This document shows, piece by piece, positions 1-5,434 of a stretch of 5,457 bases of DNA. The DNA lies in NCBI GenBank assembly GCA_016873595.1, contig VGWZ01000132.1:1-5457 (forward strand), in the 5' to 3' direction. Made by a program: the position numbers and the translations under genes. The notes below the pieces were generated by a model. It ran no database searches. It was not told where the DNA came from and saw only the letters and a program-made list of their open reading frames with translations. The first letter of the stretch is position 1; every line of letters begins with the position of its first letter. Source of the stretch: Nitrospira sp. (GTDB lineage: Bacteria; Nitrospirota; Thermodesulfovibrionia; Thermodesulfovibrionales; SM23-35).

Positions 1-42
1 AATGTGCTTTTAGAAGAGTTGAATGAGGTGCTGGCAGCGTGA
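1..42 (+). CDS. 3' end of an HsdR-like type I restriction subunit gene (5' end outside window)
   Basis: Frame 1 is open from the window edge and reads NVL then LEELNEVLAA and a TGA stop at 40-42. This tail resembles the extreme C-terminus of type I restriction endonuclease R subunits of the EcoEI-like group, which commonly end in a Leu/Glu-rich helix close to LNEALAA. That comparison is from memory of the family. The reading is supported by a second piece in this window (1574-1700) that looks like the segment just before this tail in HsdR. Only 13 codons are visible. It could be the genuine end of a full hsdR upstream, or another tail fragment like those at 2162-2194 and 2961-3032. The three codons before the repeat (AAT GTG CTT) differ from the corresponding codons in the third copy. 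Confidence 0.5.
   Translation, partial: NVLLEELNEVLAA
8..42 (+). repeat. Direct repeat copy 1 (HsdR-tail repeat)
   Basis: The 35 bases from TTTTAGAAGAG to the TGA stop recur at 2160-2194 with two mismatches (G to A at positions 18 and 30 of this copy). Bases 10-38 recur exactly at 3000-3028. The right part holds a short palindrome, GCTGGCAGC, at 30-38. Similarity stops abruptly on both sides. Confidence 0.9.
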
Positions 43-59
43 ACTTTACAGTTTTTTTC

Positions 60-87
60 TTGATTAAATGCATAATTATGTTAAAAT
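60..87 (+). promoter_or_regulatory. Possible sigma70-type promoter for the DUF4143 ATPase gene
   Basis: TTGATT at 60-65 and TAAAAT at 82-87 are separated by 16 bp in a very AT-rich stretch between the HsdR-like stop and the ATPase gene. The match to TTGACA/TATAAT is four and five of six. The region is so AT-rich that chance matches are likely, so this is only a candidate. Confidence 0.3.
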
Positions 88-129
88 ATGCTAAGTGTAC
101 TTTATATATGTTTAGAATAATAAAGATTT

Positions 130-135
130 AGGAGA
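130..135 (+). promoter_or_regulatory. Ribosome binding site selecting the TTG start at 141
   Basis: AGGAGA lies five bases upstream of TTG 141. The next in-frame ATG, at 180, has no comparable purine-rich motif, so the TTG is preferred as start. Confidence 0.7.
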
Positions 136-140
136 AAAAT

Positions 141-1577
141 TTGACCATTTTCCTTGATCATTCCGAGATTCTCGCGGTAATGCACGGCTTTAATCCCTCA
201 TGGTCCGGGCGGTCTTATGCACTACCACCATTCAAAAGACTGGCATTTGAGGCTTGTCGCAATTACTTGATGGATACCTCAATACAACGTGGTGTGCTCT
301 TATCAGGACCGAGACGTGTAGGGAAAACTACAATCTTGCAGCAAATCGCTGAAAGCCTTGTAAAGGAAGGCCGAAATCCGAAAAGCGTTTTCTACATCAG
401 CCTTGATCATCCACTATTCAAGCTGCTGACGCTCAGAGAAATTCTAAAGCTCTACCACGAGTCGATTTACCCTGAAGGGCAGGAATCATTTCTGCTATTG
501 GACGAAATCCAATATTCAAAAGAATGGGAAACAGAGCTGAAGCTTCTTATCGACCATCAGCCTCAATATCGTATTCTGGCAACTGGTTCTGCCAGTGTTA
601 TTCACCACGAGCGAGTGGCTGAAAGCGGTGTAGGCAGGTGGATAACTGTTCCAATACCGACCCTTTCCTTTTTTGAATTCACACACATTCGGGGTGCAAG
701 GTCTCTCGATATTTCTGACACATTGCGTCCTTCAGACTTATTTGGTATGACACAGGGTGATCTTTCAGACATTTCGATCCGCTTTCGCTCTCTATTGCCG
801 GAGTTCCAGCAATATTTACTCGTGGGTGGTTTTCCGGAAACAGCAATACAGAAGAATGTCATCCTCTGTCAGCGGCTTTTGCGGGAGGACGTCGTAGAAC
901 GTGTTCTCAAACGTGACATGACAGCTCTTTTTGGAGTGCGAAATGTGAATGAACTCGAAAAGCTCTTTATCTATCTCTGTTTGCACAGTGGCAGCATTGT
1001 AGCCCATAAAACGTGCGCTGATGCGCTCGGCACTTCAACTGCAACGGTAGCAAACCATCTTGCACTCCTTGAACAGGCAAATCTCATTTATCGTGTTTCC
1101 CCATCTCAAGTGAGCGGGAAAAAGATCCTGCGGGCGCGGAACAAATATTACCTTGTGGATGCTGCCCTGAGAAATGCGGTTCTGCTCCGTGGGGAAGAAA
1201 TTCTCACTAATCCGGAAGAAATGGGCATAATCGCCGAAACTACAATATTGAGGCACCTCTATGCATATTACTATCGGGATGTTCCGGAAATAGTCTATTG
1301 GCGTGATCCTGTTTCCCAGAAAGAAGTTGATATCATCGTACGTAGTCCTAAATACAATTTTCCATTTGAGGTTAAATACCAGGAAAATCCTAATTTAAGG
1401 GAAACCAGTGGACTTGTCGCTTATTGCCGACTTGAAAAAGTAGAGAAAGCATATTGGGTAACTAAGTTGGATAAGGATTTCGGGGTTACAACCTTTGAAG
1501 GAATAGAAGACCACCACGGAGGTCAAACCTTATTTCTGAAAATACCTGCCCATATTCTGTGTTACCTATTGGGCTAA
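141..1577 (+). CDS. AAA-family ATPase with C-terminal DUF4143 domain
   Basis: This 478-residue protein is a P-loop ATPase of the AAA_14/DUF4143 type, a very common family of unknown cellular role that is frequent in accessory and defence regions. The N-terminal ATPase domain has Walker A GPRRVGKTT at residues 56-64, Walker B LLLDE at 118-122 and a sensor-like ATGSAS at 147-152. A winged-helix-like segment follows at about 282-315 (ALGTSTATVANHLALLEQ). The C-terminal DUF4143 part has YWRD, EVDIIV (Asp397) and FEVKY (Glu410, Lys412), a D-x12-E-x-K layout like PD-(D/E)XK nucleases; whether it cleaves DNA is unknown. At 478 residues it is somewhat longer than many relatives, which are around 400. 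Start choice: TTG at 141 with AGGAGA at 130-135. The gene is visibly richer in G+C than its neighbours, which suggests separate origin. Its last codons overlap the start of an HsdR-like relic in another frame. No signal peptide or membrane segment is seen. Confidence 0.9.
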   Translation: MTIFLDHSEILAVMHGFNPSWSGRSYALPPFKRLAFEACRNYLMDTSIQRGVLLSGPRRVGKTTILQQIAESLVKEGRNPKSVFYISLDHPLFKLLTLREILKLYHESIYPEGQESFLLLDEIQYSKEWETELKLLIDHQPQYRILATGSASVIHHERVAESGVGRWITVPIPTLSFFEFTHIRGARSLDISDTLRPSDLFGMTQGDLSDISIRFRSLLPEFQQYLLVGGFPETAIQKNVILCQRLLREDVVERVLKRDMTALFGVRNVNELEKLFIYLCLHSGSIVAHKTCADALGTSTATVANHLALLEQANLIYRVSPSQVSGKKILRARNKYYLVDAALRNAVLLRGEEILTNPEEMGIIAETTILRHLYAYYYRDVPEIVYWRDPVSQKEVDIIVRSPKYNFPFEVKYQENPNLRETSGLVAYCRLEKVEKAYWVTKLDKDFGVTTFEGIEDHHGGQTLFLKIPAHILCYLLG

Positions 1578-1700
1578 GCAGAGAGACTTTTATGGAAATA
1601 ATTTGCGATCATCTCGTCGCGAATTTAAGTATAGAAACTGATGACTTTGGTTATGCGCCTTTTGCACAGGAGGGTGGGATTGAGAAGGTGCATCAGATTT
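1574..1700 (+). pseudogene. HsdR C-terminal fragment (relic)
   Basis: Frame 2 here reads LSRETFMEIICDHLVANL, then SIETDDFGYAPFAQEGG and IEKVHQI. This strongly resembles the C-terminal helical region of EcoEI-type HsdR subunits, where a D-F-x-Y-x-P-F-A-x-x-G-G motif comes shortly before a terminal helix ending like LNEALAA. After KVHQI the similarity stops: the frame runs on as unrelated residues to a TAG-less end at TAA 1784-1786, and the underlying DNA is a PIN-toxin gene in another frame. An ORF can be drawn from GTG 1559 or ATG 1592 to 1786, but its last 28 or so codons are out-of-frame PIN sequence. I therefore call it a relic rather than a gene. The piece overlaps the last few bases of the DUF4143 gene. 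Confidence 0.65.
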
Positions 1701-1908
1701 CGACGAAAAAGCTTCGCAGACTTATGGAATTGTCAGGGCTGCCCTTGAAAAAGATGGAAACCCTATTGGCTCAATGGATATGCTAATCGGCTCTCATGCC
1801 TTGAGTCTTGGGGTGACACTCGTAACCAATAATATAAAGGAATTCAAACGCATAAAAAAACCTGAAAGTTGTGGACTGGACAGTCTGAGTATACTGAAAG
1901 GCAATTAA
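1690..1908 (+). pseudogene. C-terminal half of a VapC-like PIN-domain toxin (5'-truncated)
   Basis: Frame 1 from 1690 reads ASDFDEKASQTYGIVRAALE, then KDGNPIGSMDMLIGSHAL and SLGVTLVTNNIKEFKRI, stopping at TAA 1906-1908. This is the classic second half of VapC PIN ribonucleases: YGxIRAxLE, G-x-PIG-x-x-D-x-LI-x-x-HAL and LVTNNxxEF. The conserved Asp of the IG-x-x-D motif is present (codon 1777-1779). The N-terminal half, with the first catalytic Asp and the middle acidic residue, is missing, so it should be inactive. A TGA at 1681-1683 closes the frame upstream and there is no suitable start codon. The left edge abuts the HsdR relic at the shared bases AGATTT (1695-1700). No VapB antitoxin gene is recognisable next to it. 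Confidence 0.8.
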
Positions 1909-1911
1909 AAT

Positions 1912-2139
1912 ATGACATGGAATTATAGAGTTATTTTTAATAACGACGTGTTTCAAATTCATGAGGTTTATTATAATGAAGCAGGTGAAATAACAGCTAT
2001 ATCACAGGACCCTATTGTACCAATCGGTGAAACGCTGGAAGAACTGCAAGGCGATCTGGAATATTATATCCAGGCATTGAAGAGGCCTGTGTTAAAGATG
2101 GATGAAATAGTCTTTGTTCGTATGGATAAAGATTCTTAA
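1912..2139 (+). CDS. Small conserved-looking protein of unknown function
   Basis: This 75-residue protein starts MTWNYRVIFNNDVFQIHEVY and continues with a Gly-Glu turn, PIVPIGETLEELQGDLEYYI and a charged end. It resembles a widespread group of small bacterial hypothetical proteins that begin M-x-W-N-Y-R-V and contain HEVYY and a 'P-x-x-P-x-G-E-T-x-E-E-L' segment; I know no function for them. The predicted shape is a small beta-rich N-terminus followed by one helix. AAAGG at 1897-1901 lies ten bases before ATG 1912. It begins three bases after the stop of the broken PIN gene, so it may once have been cotranscribed with it, but it does not look like a VapB antitoxin. Repeat copy 2 follows 20 bases after its stop. 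Confidence 0.75.
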   Translation: MTWNYRVIFNNDVFQIHEVYYNEAGEITAISQDPIVPIGETLEELQGDLEYYIQALKRPVLKMDEIVFVRMDKDS

Positions 2140-2159
2140 AAACTTAGGATTTTAATAAA

Positions 2160-2194
2160 TTTTAGAAGAATTGAATGAGGTACTGGCAGCGTGA
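2160..2194 (+). repeat. Direct repeat copy 2 (HsdR-tail repeat)
   Basis: The 35 bases match copy 1 (8-42) at 33 positions. In the tail frame they read LEELNEVLAA and TGA (2192-2194). The two differences are both G to A at third codon positions (GAG to GAA, GTG to GTA), so the encoded peptide is unchanged. Upstream is an AT-rich, non-HsdR sequence and there is no start codon for this fragment, so it is a stranded gene end rather than a gene. Confidence 0.9.
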
Positions 2195-2200
2195 GGGAAA

Positions 2201-2230
2201 TTGTTAATTATGTTCTGATAATGATAGGAT
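2201..2230 (+). promoter_or_regulatory. Weak candidate promoter for the antitoxin/toxin pair
   Basis: TTGTTA at 2201-2206 and TAGGAT at 2225-2230 are 18 bp apart, just after repeat copy 2 and before the two-gene unit. Each hexamer matches four of six consensus bases. The location is sensible; the match alone is not convincing. Confidence 0.25.
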
Positions 2231-2240
2231 ACTTAAAGAA

Positions 2241-2247
2241 AAGGGGG
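2241..2247 (+). promoter_or_regulatory. Strong ribosome binding site for the gene at 2255
   Basis: AAGGGGG lies seven bases upstream of ATG 2255. It supports this start and suggests that the first gene of the pair is well translated. Confidence 0.65.
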
Positions 2248-2254
2248 TTTTTGT

Positions 2255-2545
2255 ATGCAGACAATAACTTTAAAAAGTGATTCTCCAGATACATTAGTCT
2301 CTCTCTTAAAGAATGCTATGGACAGAGAAAAAAGAATCCTTATGGATACCATCAGGGGCATAAAGAATAAGATTGATTCGCTTGCAAAAAGTCTTGGAAT
2401 AGATATTGATAAGCTTATGGCGGGCGAGATTAAACATACCGAGTCCAATGAAATGCAACTCATAGAACTGGAGGGAAAGATTGAACTTTTAAAACATCTG
2501 GAATCTGAACTAAAAGCGCTTGAAACTGTTGAGATATGCGAATAA
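2255..2545 (+). CDS. Small coiled-coil protein, putative antitoxin of a TumE-type pair
   Basis: This 96-residue, strongly helical and charged protein has a short N-terminal strand (MQTITLKSDSP) followed by heptad-like helices: DTLVSLLKNAMDREKRILMD, KNKIDSLAKSLGIDIDKL and a C-terminal coiled coil around ELEGKIELLKHLESELKALE. It has no clear DNA-binding motif. Its last 10 bases overlap the start of the DUF6516/TumE-like gene, which is the gene order and tight spacing expected for an antitoxin followed by its toxin. Small helical proteins of this kind often precede TumE-like genes in bacteria and archaea. The antitoxin role is inferred mainly from position; the classical TumA antitoxin carries a helix-turn-helix, which I do not see here. 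The start is fixed by AAGGGGG at 2241-2247. Confidence 0.65.
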   Translation: MQTITLKSDSPDTLVSLLKNAMDREKRILMDTIRGIKNKIDSLAKSLGIDIDKLMAGEIKHTESNEMQLIELEGKIELLKHLESELKALETVEICE

Positions 2546-2925
2546 AGGATTATCTGAATCAGGTTTTTGAAACAATTGAATCAAGCCCGTATGTCGAATC
2601 TAAAAATCTCTCTTTTGAAGAGTACCCACCGGATGCCGCATATATAACCGGCATGATTACCTTTATCAATGGCTCAAAATTACATTTCAAAGAATTCATT
2701 GTTTGCAAATCAGAAAATATTATTTTTTTGAAATATGCTTATAACTACTTAACGCAAGATGACACCCTCGTTTTTAGGTATGACAATGCCCTTGACCCGA
2801 AAGCTAAGTCACTGTCAACATATCCAGAACACAAGCACTTGCCCGACAATCTTTTGCCTGCCAAAAGACCTTCTCTTGAAGATGTCTTAAAGGATATATC
2901 AAACTTAATAGAAGTGAAAAAATAA
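2536..2925 (+). CDS. TumE-like (DUF6516) putative toxin
   Basis: This 129-residue protein carries the pattern of the DUF6516/TumE toxin family: ITFINGSKLHFKEFI at 41-55 (Gly46, Ser47, Glu53), KYAYNY at 66-71, FRYDN at 80-84 and PEHKH at 97-101. It ends in a helix, PSLEDVLKDISNLIEV. TumE proteins have been described as toxins partnered with TumA; the conserved RYDN and H-K-H residues are the likely functional site, although the chemistry is not something I can state from sequence. Full length for the family, with no frame damage. ATG 2536 lies inside the 3' end of the preceding gene (10 bp overlap) with only a weak GAG upstream, so translation is probably coupled to the putative antitoxin. The pair sits alone between HsdR-tail repeats 2 and 3. 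Confidence 0.8.
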   Translation: MRIKDYLNQVFETIESSPYVESKNLSFEEYPPDAAYITGMITFINGSKLHFKEFIVCKSENIIFLKYAYNYLTQDDTLVFRYDNALDPKAKSLSTYPEHKHLPDNLLPAKRPSLEDVLKDISNLIEVKK

Positions 2926-2960
2926 TATCTACAGGATTATGTAAAGGAGAGTATTGAGAG

Positions 2961-3032
2961 TTGCCGAGGAATGAAATAGAAAAGATGATAAAAGAGTTGT
3001 TAGAAGAGTTGAATGAGGTGCTGGCAGCATAG
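2961..3032 (+). pseudogene. Third HsdR-like C-terminal tail, longer version
   Basis: Frame 3 reads LPRNEIEKMIKEL then LEELNEVLAA and TAG (3030-3032). It opens after a TGA at 2955-2957. The added upstream helix (EIEKMIKEL) is compatible with the terminal helix of an HsdR subunit, so this copy preserves more of the gene end than copy 2. A TTG at 2961 has AAGGAG at 2943-2948 twelve bases away, so a 23-residue peptide could in principle be made. I favour a relic because its last ten residues equal those of the fragments at 1-42 and 2162-2194. Confidence 0.55.
3000..3028 (+). repeat. Direct repeat copy 3 (HsdR-tail repeat)
   Basis: These 29 bases are identical to 10-38 in copy 1. Identity ends at GCAGC: copy 1 continues GTGA and this copy ATAG. 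To the left, AAAGAGTTG replaces AATGTGCTT. The right edge coincides with the beginning of the DUF3800 reading frame at 3029. Confidence 0.9.
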
Positions 3033-3731
3033 ATACCGATCTTTTTAAAAATACATTTTTAGAACCAGATGTCTTAGTTTTTCACGATGAAAGCGGAGTC
3101 TATGGCCACGGTAATTGGGTTTCCACAGGCTTGCTGTGGGTGACTCAACAACATGCAGAACAAATTGATAGGAAGCTTAAAGATATAAGACTCAAGTATA
3201 ATTATCATGGTGAGATTCACTTCAATAAATTTCCAAAATCCTTTGGTGGCAATTATGGAATAAAGCCAAAAGTTGCAAAAGAATGGTTTTTGATGTGGAA
3301 AGAGGAATTATCTGAAAAAATAAAGTTTAATGTGCTTGCAGTGAACGGATAACTTTGAAGAATATTTATCCAAGCGAATGGTAAGTGATACAAGAGATTA
3401 TAAAGGTCCCGATGTTAAACTCAAGGGAATAAAATGCTTATCTTGTGAAGAGGGACCCTTTACTCCTGAACAAGAATTACTTCAATTGACAGATCTTTTA
3501 CTCGGCTCTGTAGCCAGTGCCATAGAACCAAAATCCGAAAGAGAAACTAAACAATGGTTTGCAAAAAATATTGCTCTTTTAATGGAAGACATTAGAAAAA
3601 AGCCTTGGAAACAAGAATACAGATTACACCGCAAGTTTTCAGTAAGTTATTTTCCCGATGCGGATGGTGCAATTTACAATGATGGACTAATTGGGATCAA
3701 CAAAGATACTAAACAATTAGGGTTATTCTAA
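3029..3731 (+). pseudogene. DUF3800 family gene, broken (no standard start, frame break near 3347)
   Basis: Frame 2 from 3029 reads IDTDLFKNTFLEPDVLVF, then the family hallmark HDESG and later HGEIHFNKFP and KFNVLAV, ending at TAA 3350-3352. Homology resumes one frame later at 3348 with DNFEEYLSKRM, SDTRDYKG and the second hallmark LLQLTDLLLGSVASAI, ending at TAA 3729-3731. HDESG lies upstream of the first ordinary in-frame start (TTG 3131), and a TGA at 3014-3016 blocks the frame further up. Translation would need ATA 3029 or another unusual start. The break is consistent with one extra G at 3347-3348. Equally, the stretch between KFNVLAV and DNFEEYL looks short for DUF3800 proteins, so an internal deletion that shifted frame is possible. 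Function of DUF3800 is unknown; it is common beside R-M and other defence genes. The final A of its stop is the first base of hsdS. Confidence 0.75.
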
Positions 3732-5053
3732 TGATAGAAGGGCAACTCAAAGATATTGGTGAAAACATTCAACCCCTTCCCAAAGGCTGGGTGTGGACGA
3801 AGATAACCGATGTTTGTGCATTAATAAATGGGCGAGCTTTTAAGCCTAGTGAATGGGCTTCTGAGGGGTTACCAATAATCCGCATTCAGAATCTAAACAA
3901 TAATGAAGCTGATTTCAACTATTGCAATTTCAAGGTTGATGAAAAATATCTTGTGGATAATGGTCAGTTGTTATTCGCTTGGTCTGGAACACCAGGTACA
4001 TCATTTGGTGCTCACATATGGAGAAGAGGCAAAGCAGTTCTTAATCAGCATATCTTTAAGGTAGAAATTAATGAAGAAGACATGAATAAGAACTTCCTAA
4101 TGCACTTACTGAATAGGAATGTTGATGAATATATCCGCAAAGCACATGGTACAGCGGGTTTAGCACATATTACCAAAGGCAAATTTGAAAACTCATTAAT
4201 TCCTCTTCCTCCGCTTCCCGAACAACACCGTATAGTAGTAAAGATTGAGGAACTTTTTACGAGGCTGGATGCAGGGGTAGAGGCGTTAAAGAAAATTAAA
4301 GCACAGTTAAAGCGTTATCGGCAGGCGGTTTTGAAGTATGCCTTTGAGGGGAAATTGACAGAGGAATGGAGAAAAGAAAAAGAGAGATGGGGGTGGGTAA
4401 GATTGGGAGAAATAGTAACATTTGAATACGGAAAGGGTATTAGAAAAGATAAAAGGGATTCAAGTGGTAGAGTGCCTGTCTATGGTTCAAATGGTATCAT
4501 TGGGTATCATACAACTCCACTAACTGACAAGCCTTGTATTATTGTAGGAAGAAAAGGGGCTGCAGGTGAGGTTCATTTATCAAAAGTTCCGTGTTGGCCG
4601 ATAGATACAACTTACTATGTGTACCCCCCATCTGAAGTTGACTTGCAATTCTTGTATTATCTTTTCTCTACATTAAGATTAAGTTCCCTTGATAAATCAA
4701 CAGCGATACCAGGTTTAAACAGAAATGATGCTTACGCCATAAACATCCCCCTTCCTCCTCTTCACGAGCAACACAAAATTGTTGAGGAAATTGAGAGACG
4801 GTTTTCAGTGGCGGATGAGATTGAGAAGATCGTTGATCAGAGTCTAAAGCAGGCAGAAAAGTTGAGGCAGAGCATTTTGAAAAAGGCATTTGAAGGTAGG
4901 CTGGTGACTCAGAACCCAACGGATGAACCGGCTACCGTGCTTTTAGAGAGGATAAAGGAAGAAAAGGCAAAATTATCGGCTGAATATAAAACAAAAAATA
5001 AAAGGAGAAAATCATATGAGCAAAAAACCTCTGGAATGGTTAAAACAAGCTGA
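3731..5053 (+). CDS. hsdS: Type I restriction-modification specificity subunit HsdS
   Basis: HsdS chooses the DNA target for the type I methylase and restriction complex. The 440-residue protein has the full two-TRD layout. TRD1 begins at LPKGWVWTKITDVCALINGR and runs to PLPPLPEQHRIV (158-169), followed by the central conserved helix ending KYAFEGKL (202-209). TRD2 begins at WGWVRLGEIVTFEYGKGI and runs through GSNGIIGYH to PLPPLHEQHKIV (340-351), followed by the distal helix ending KKAFEGRL (384-391). The tail DEPATVLLERIKEEKAK is usual for the family. The two halves form the expected internal repeat, so target recognition should be bipartite; the target cannot be read from sequence. ATG 3731 overlaps the DUF3800 stop as TAATG, implying coupling to a now broken gene. 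The 3' end overlaps the HEPN gene by 38 bp, so the last dozen residues may not be original. No hsdM is adjacent. Confidence 0.95.
   Translation: MIEGQLKDIGENIQPLPKGWVWTKITDVCALINGRAFKPSEWASEGLPIIRIQNLNNNEADFNYCNFKVDEKYLVDNGQLLFAWSGTPGTSFGAHIWRRGKAVLNQHIFKVEINEEDMNKNFLMHLLNRNVDEYIRKAHGTAGLAHITKGKFENSLIPLPPLPEQHRIVVKIEELFTRLDAGVEALKKIKAQLKRYRQAVLKYAFEGKLTEEWRKEKERWGWVRLGEIVTFEYGKGIRKDKRDSSGRVPVYGSNGIIGYHTTPLTDKPCIIVGRKGAAGEVHLSKVPCWPIDTTYYVYPPSEVDLQFLYYLFSTLRLSSLDKSTAIPGLNRNDAYAINIPLPPLHEQHKIVEEIERRFSVADEIEKIVDQSLKQAEKLRQSILKKAFEGRLVTQNPTDEPATVLLERIKEEKAKLSAEYKTKNKRRKSYEQKTSGMVKTS
5001..5007 (+). promoter_or_regulatory. Ribosome binding site for the HEPN gene inside hsdS
   Basis: AAAGGAG lies eight bases before ATG 5016 and within the hsdS coding sequence. 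It fixes the HEPN start and shows that the two genes overlap in different frames. Confidence 0.7.
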
Positions 5054-5330
5054 TTATGATATAAAATCAGCCGAGGTAATGTTTGGCAATAAGAAATATA
5101 TTTATGCTGTTTTTCTGTGTCATCTTGCTATTGAGAAAGCATTAAAAGGATTATATTTATTAAAACTTAAAGAGATCCCTACAAGAACGCATAACCTTCT
5201 TTTTTTGATTGAAAAAATTAAACTTAAAGTGCCTGAAGAATTATACGATTTCATATTTACCTTAAGCGGGATTAGTGTTACAACACGATATCCTGATGAA
5301 CTAAAGAGGATGCAGAAAGATTATACCTAA
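5016..5330 (+). CDS. HEPN-domain protein, apparently C-terminally shortened
   Basis: This 104-residue all-helical protein is a HEPN-domain member (PF05168-like). It shows WLKQADYDIKSAEVMF at 8-23, the core helix FLCHLAIEKALKGLYL at 33-48, TRTHNLLFL at 56-64 and the TTRYPDE segment at 89-95. Small HEPN proteins of this type are usually paired with a minimal nucleotidyltransferase (MNT), and some such pairs act as toxin-antitoxin systems. No MNT gene is visible on either side here. Relatives usually run on for roughly 20-30 residues after YPDE as one more helix; here TAA follows DYT, and none of the three forward frames after the stop continues that helix. It may therefore be truncated and inactive, and the R-x4-H ribonuclease signature of toxic HEPN proteins is not evident. 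The start is supported by AAAGGAG at 5001-5007. Confidence 0.8.
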   Translation: MSKKPLEWLKQADYDIKSAEVMFGNKKYIYAVFLCHLAIEKALKGLYLLKLKEIPTRTHNLLFLIEKIKLKVPEELYDFIFTLSGISVTTRYPDELKRMQKDYT

Positions 5331-5404
5331 ATTGAGCGATTTATTTATTTAAAACCATATTAATCAAGGTATTCTAAAGAAAATGCAATCACCCAATAAG
5401 TGTC

Positions 5405-5427
5405 ATTCTCTGGCTTGACCAGAGAAT
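5405..5427. repeat. Palindromic hairpin A of a paired dispersed-repeat-like element
   Basis: ATTCTCTGG (5405-5413) and CCAGAGAAT (5419-5427) form a perfect 9-bp stem around a five-base loop. It is followed by CCAG, giving the motif GAATCCAG at 5424-5431. There is no T-run after it, so it is a poor intrinsic terminator; it looks like a REP-like intergenic palindrome. Confidence 0.75.
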
Positions 5428-5434
5428 CCAGGGT

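Noticed and set aside
602..1256. Three minus-strand ORFs (602-862, 816-1007, 1035-1256)
   Set aside because: They lie entirely antisense to the well-supported DUF4143 ATPase, show no recognisable motif and have no convincing ribosome binding sites.
1559..1786. A single 75-residue gene from GTG 1559
   Set aside because: Its first half is HsdR-like and its second half is a PIN-toxin gene read in the wrong frame, so it is better described as two fused relics.
2233..2463. Minus-strand 76-codon ORF
   Set aside because: It is antisense to the coiled-coil gene; its Ser/Ile/Leu-rich translation is what a reversed Glu/Lys-rich helix gives.
1..3032. CRISPR array from the three 29-35 bp repeats
   Set aside because: The spacing is about 2.15 kb and 0.84 kb and the intervals hold whole genes. 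The repeat is coding and there are no cas genes.
3131..3352. A genuine short gene starting at TTG 3131
   Set aside because: The frame is open upstream and already carries the conserved HDESG motif of DUF3800, so the TTG is internal to a broken gene.
4668..4919. Minus-strand 83-codon ORF
   Set aside because: It lies inside hsdS, antisense to the conserved PLPPLHEQH and AFEGRL regions, with no motif of its own.
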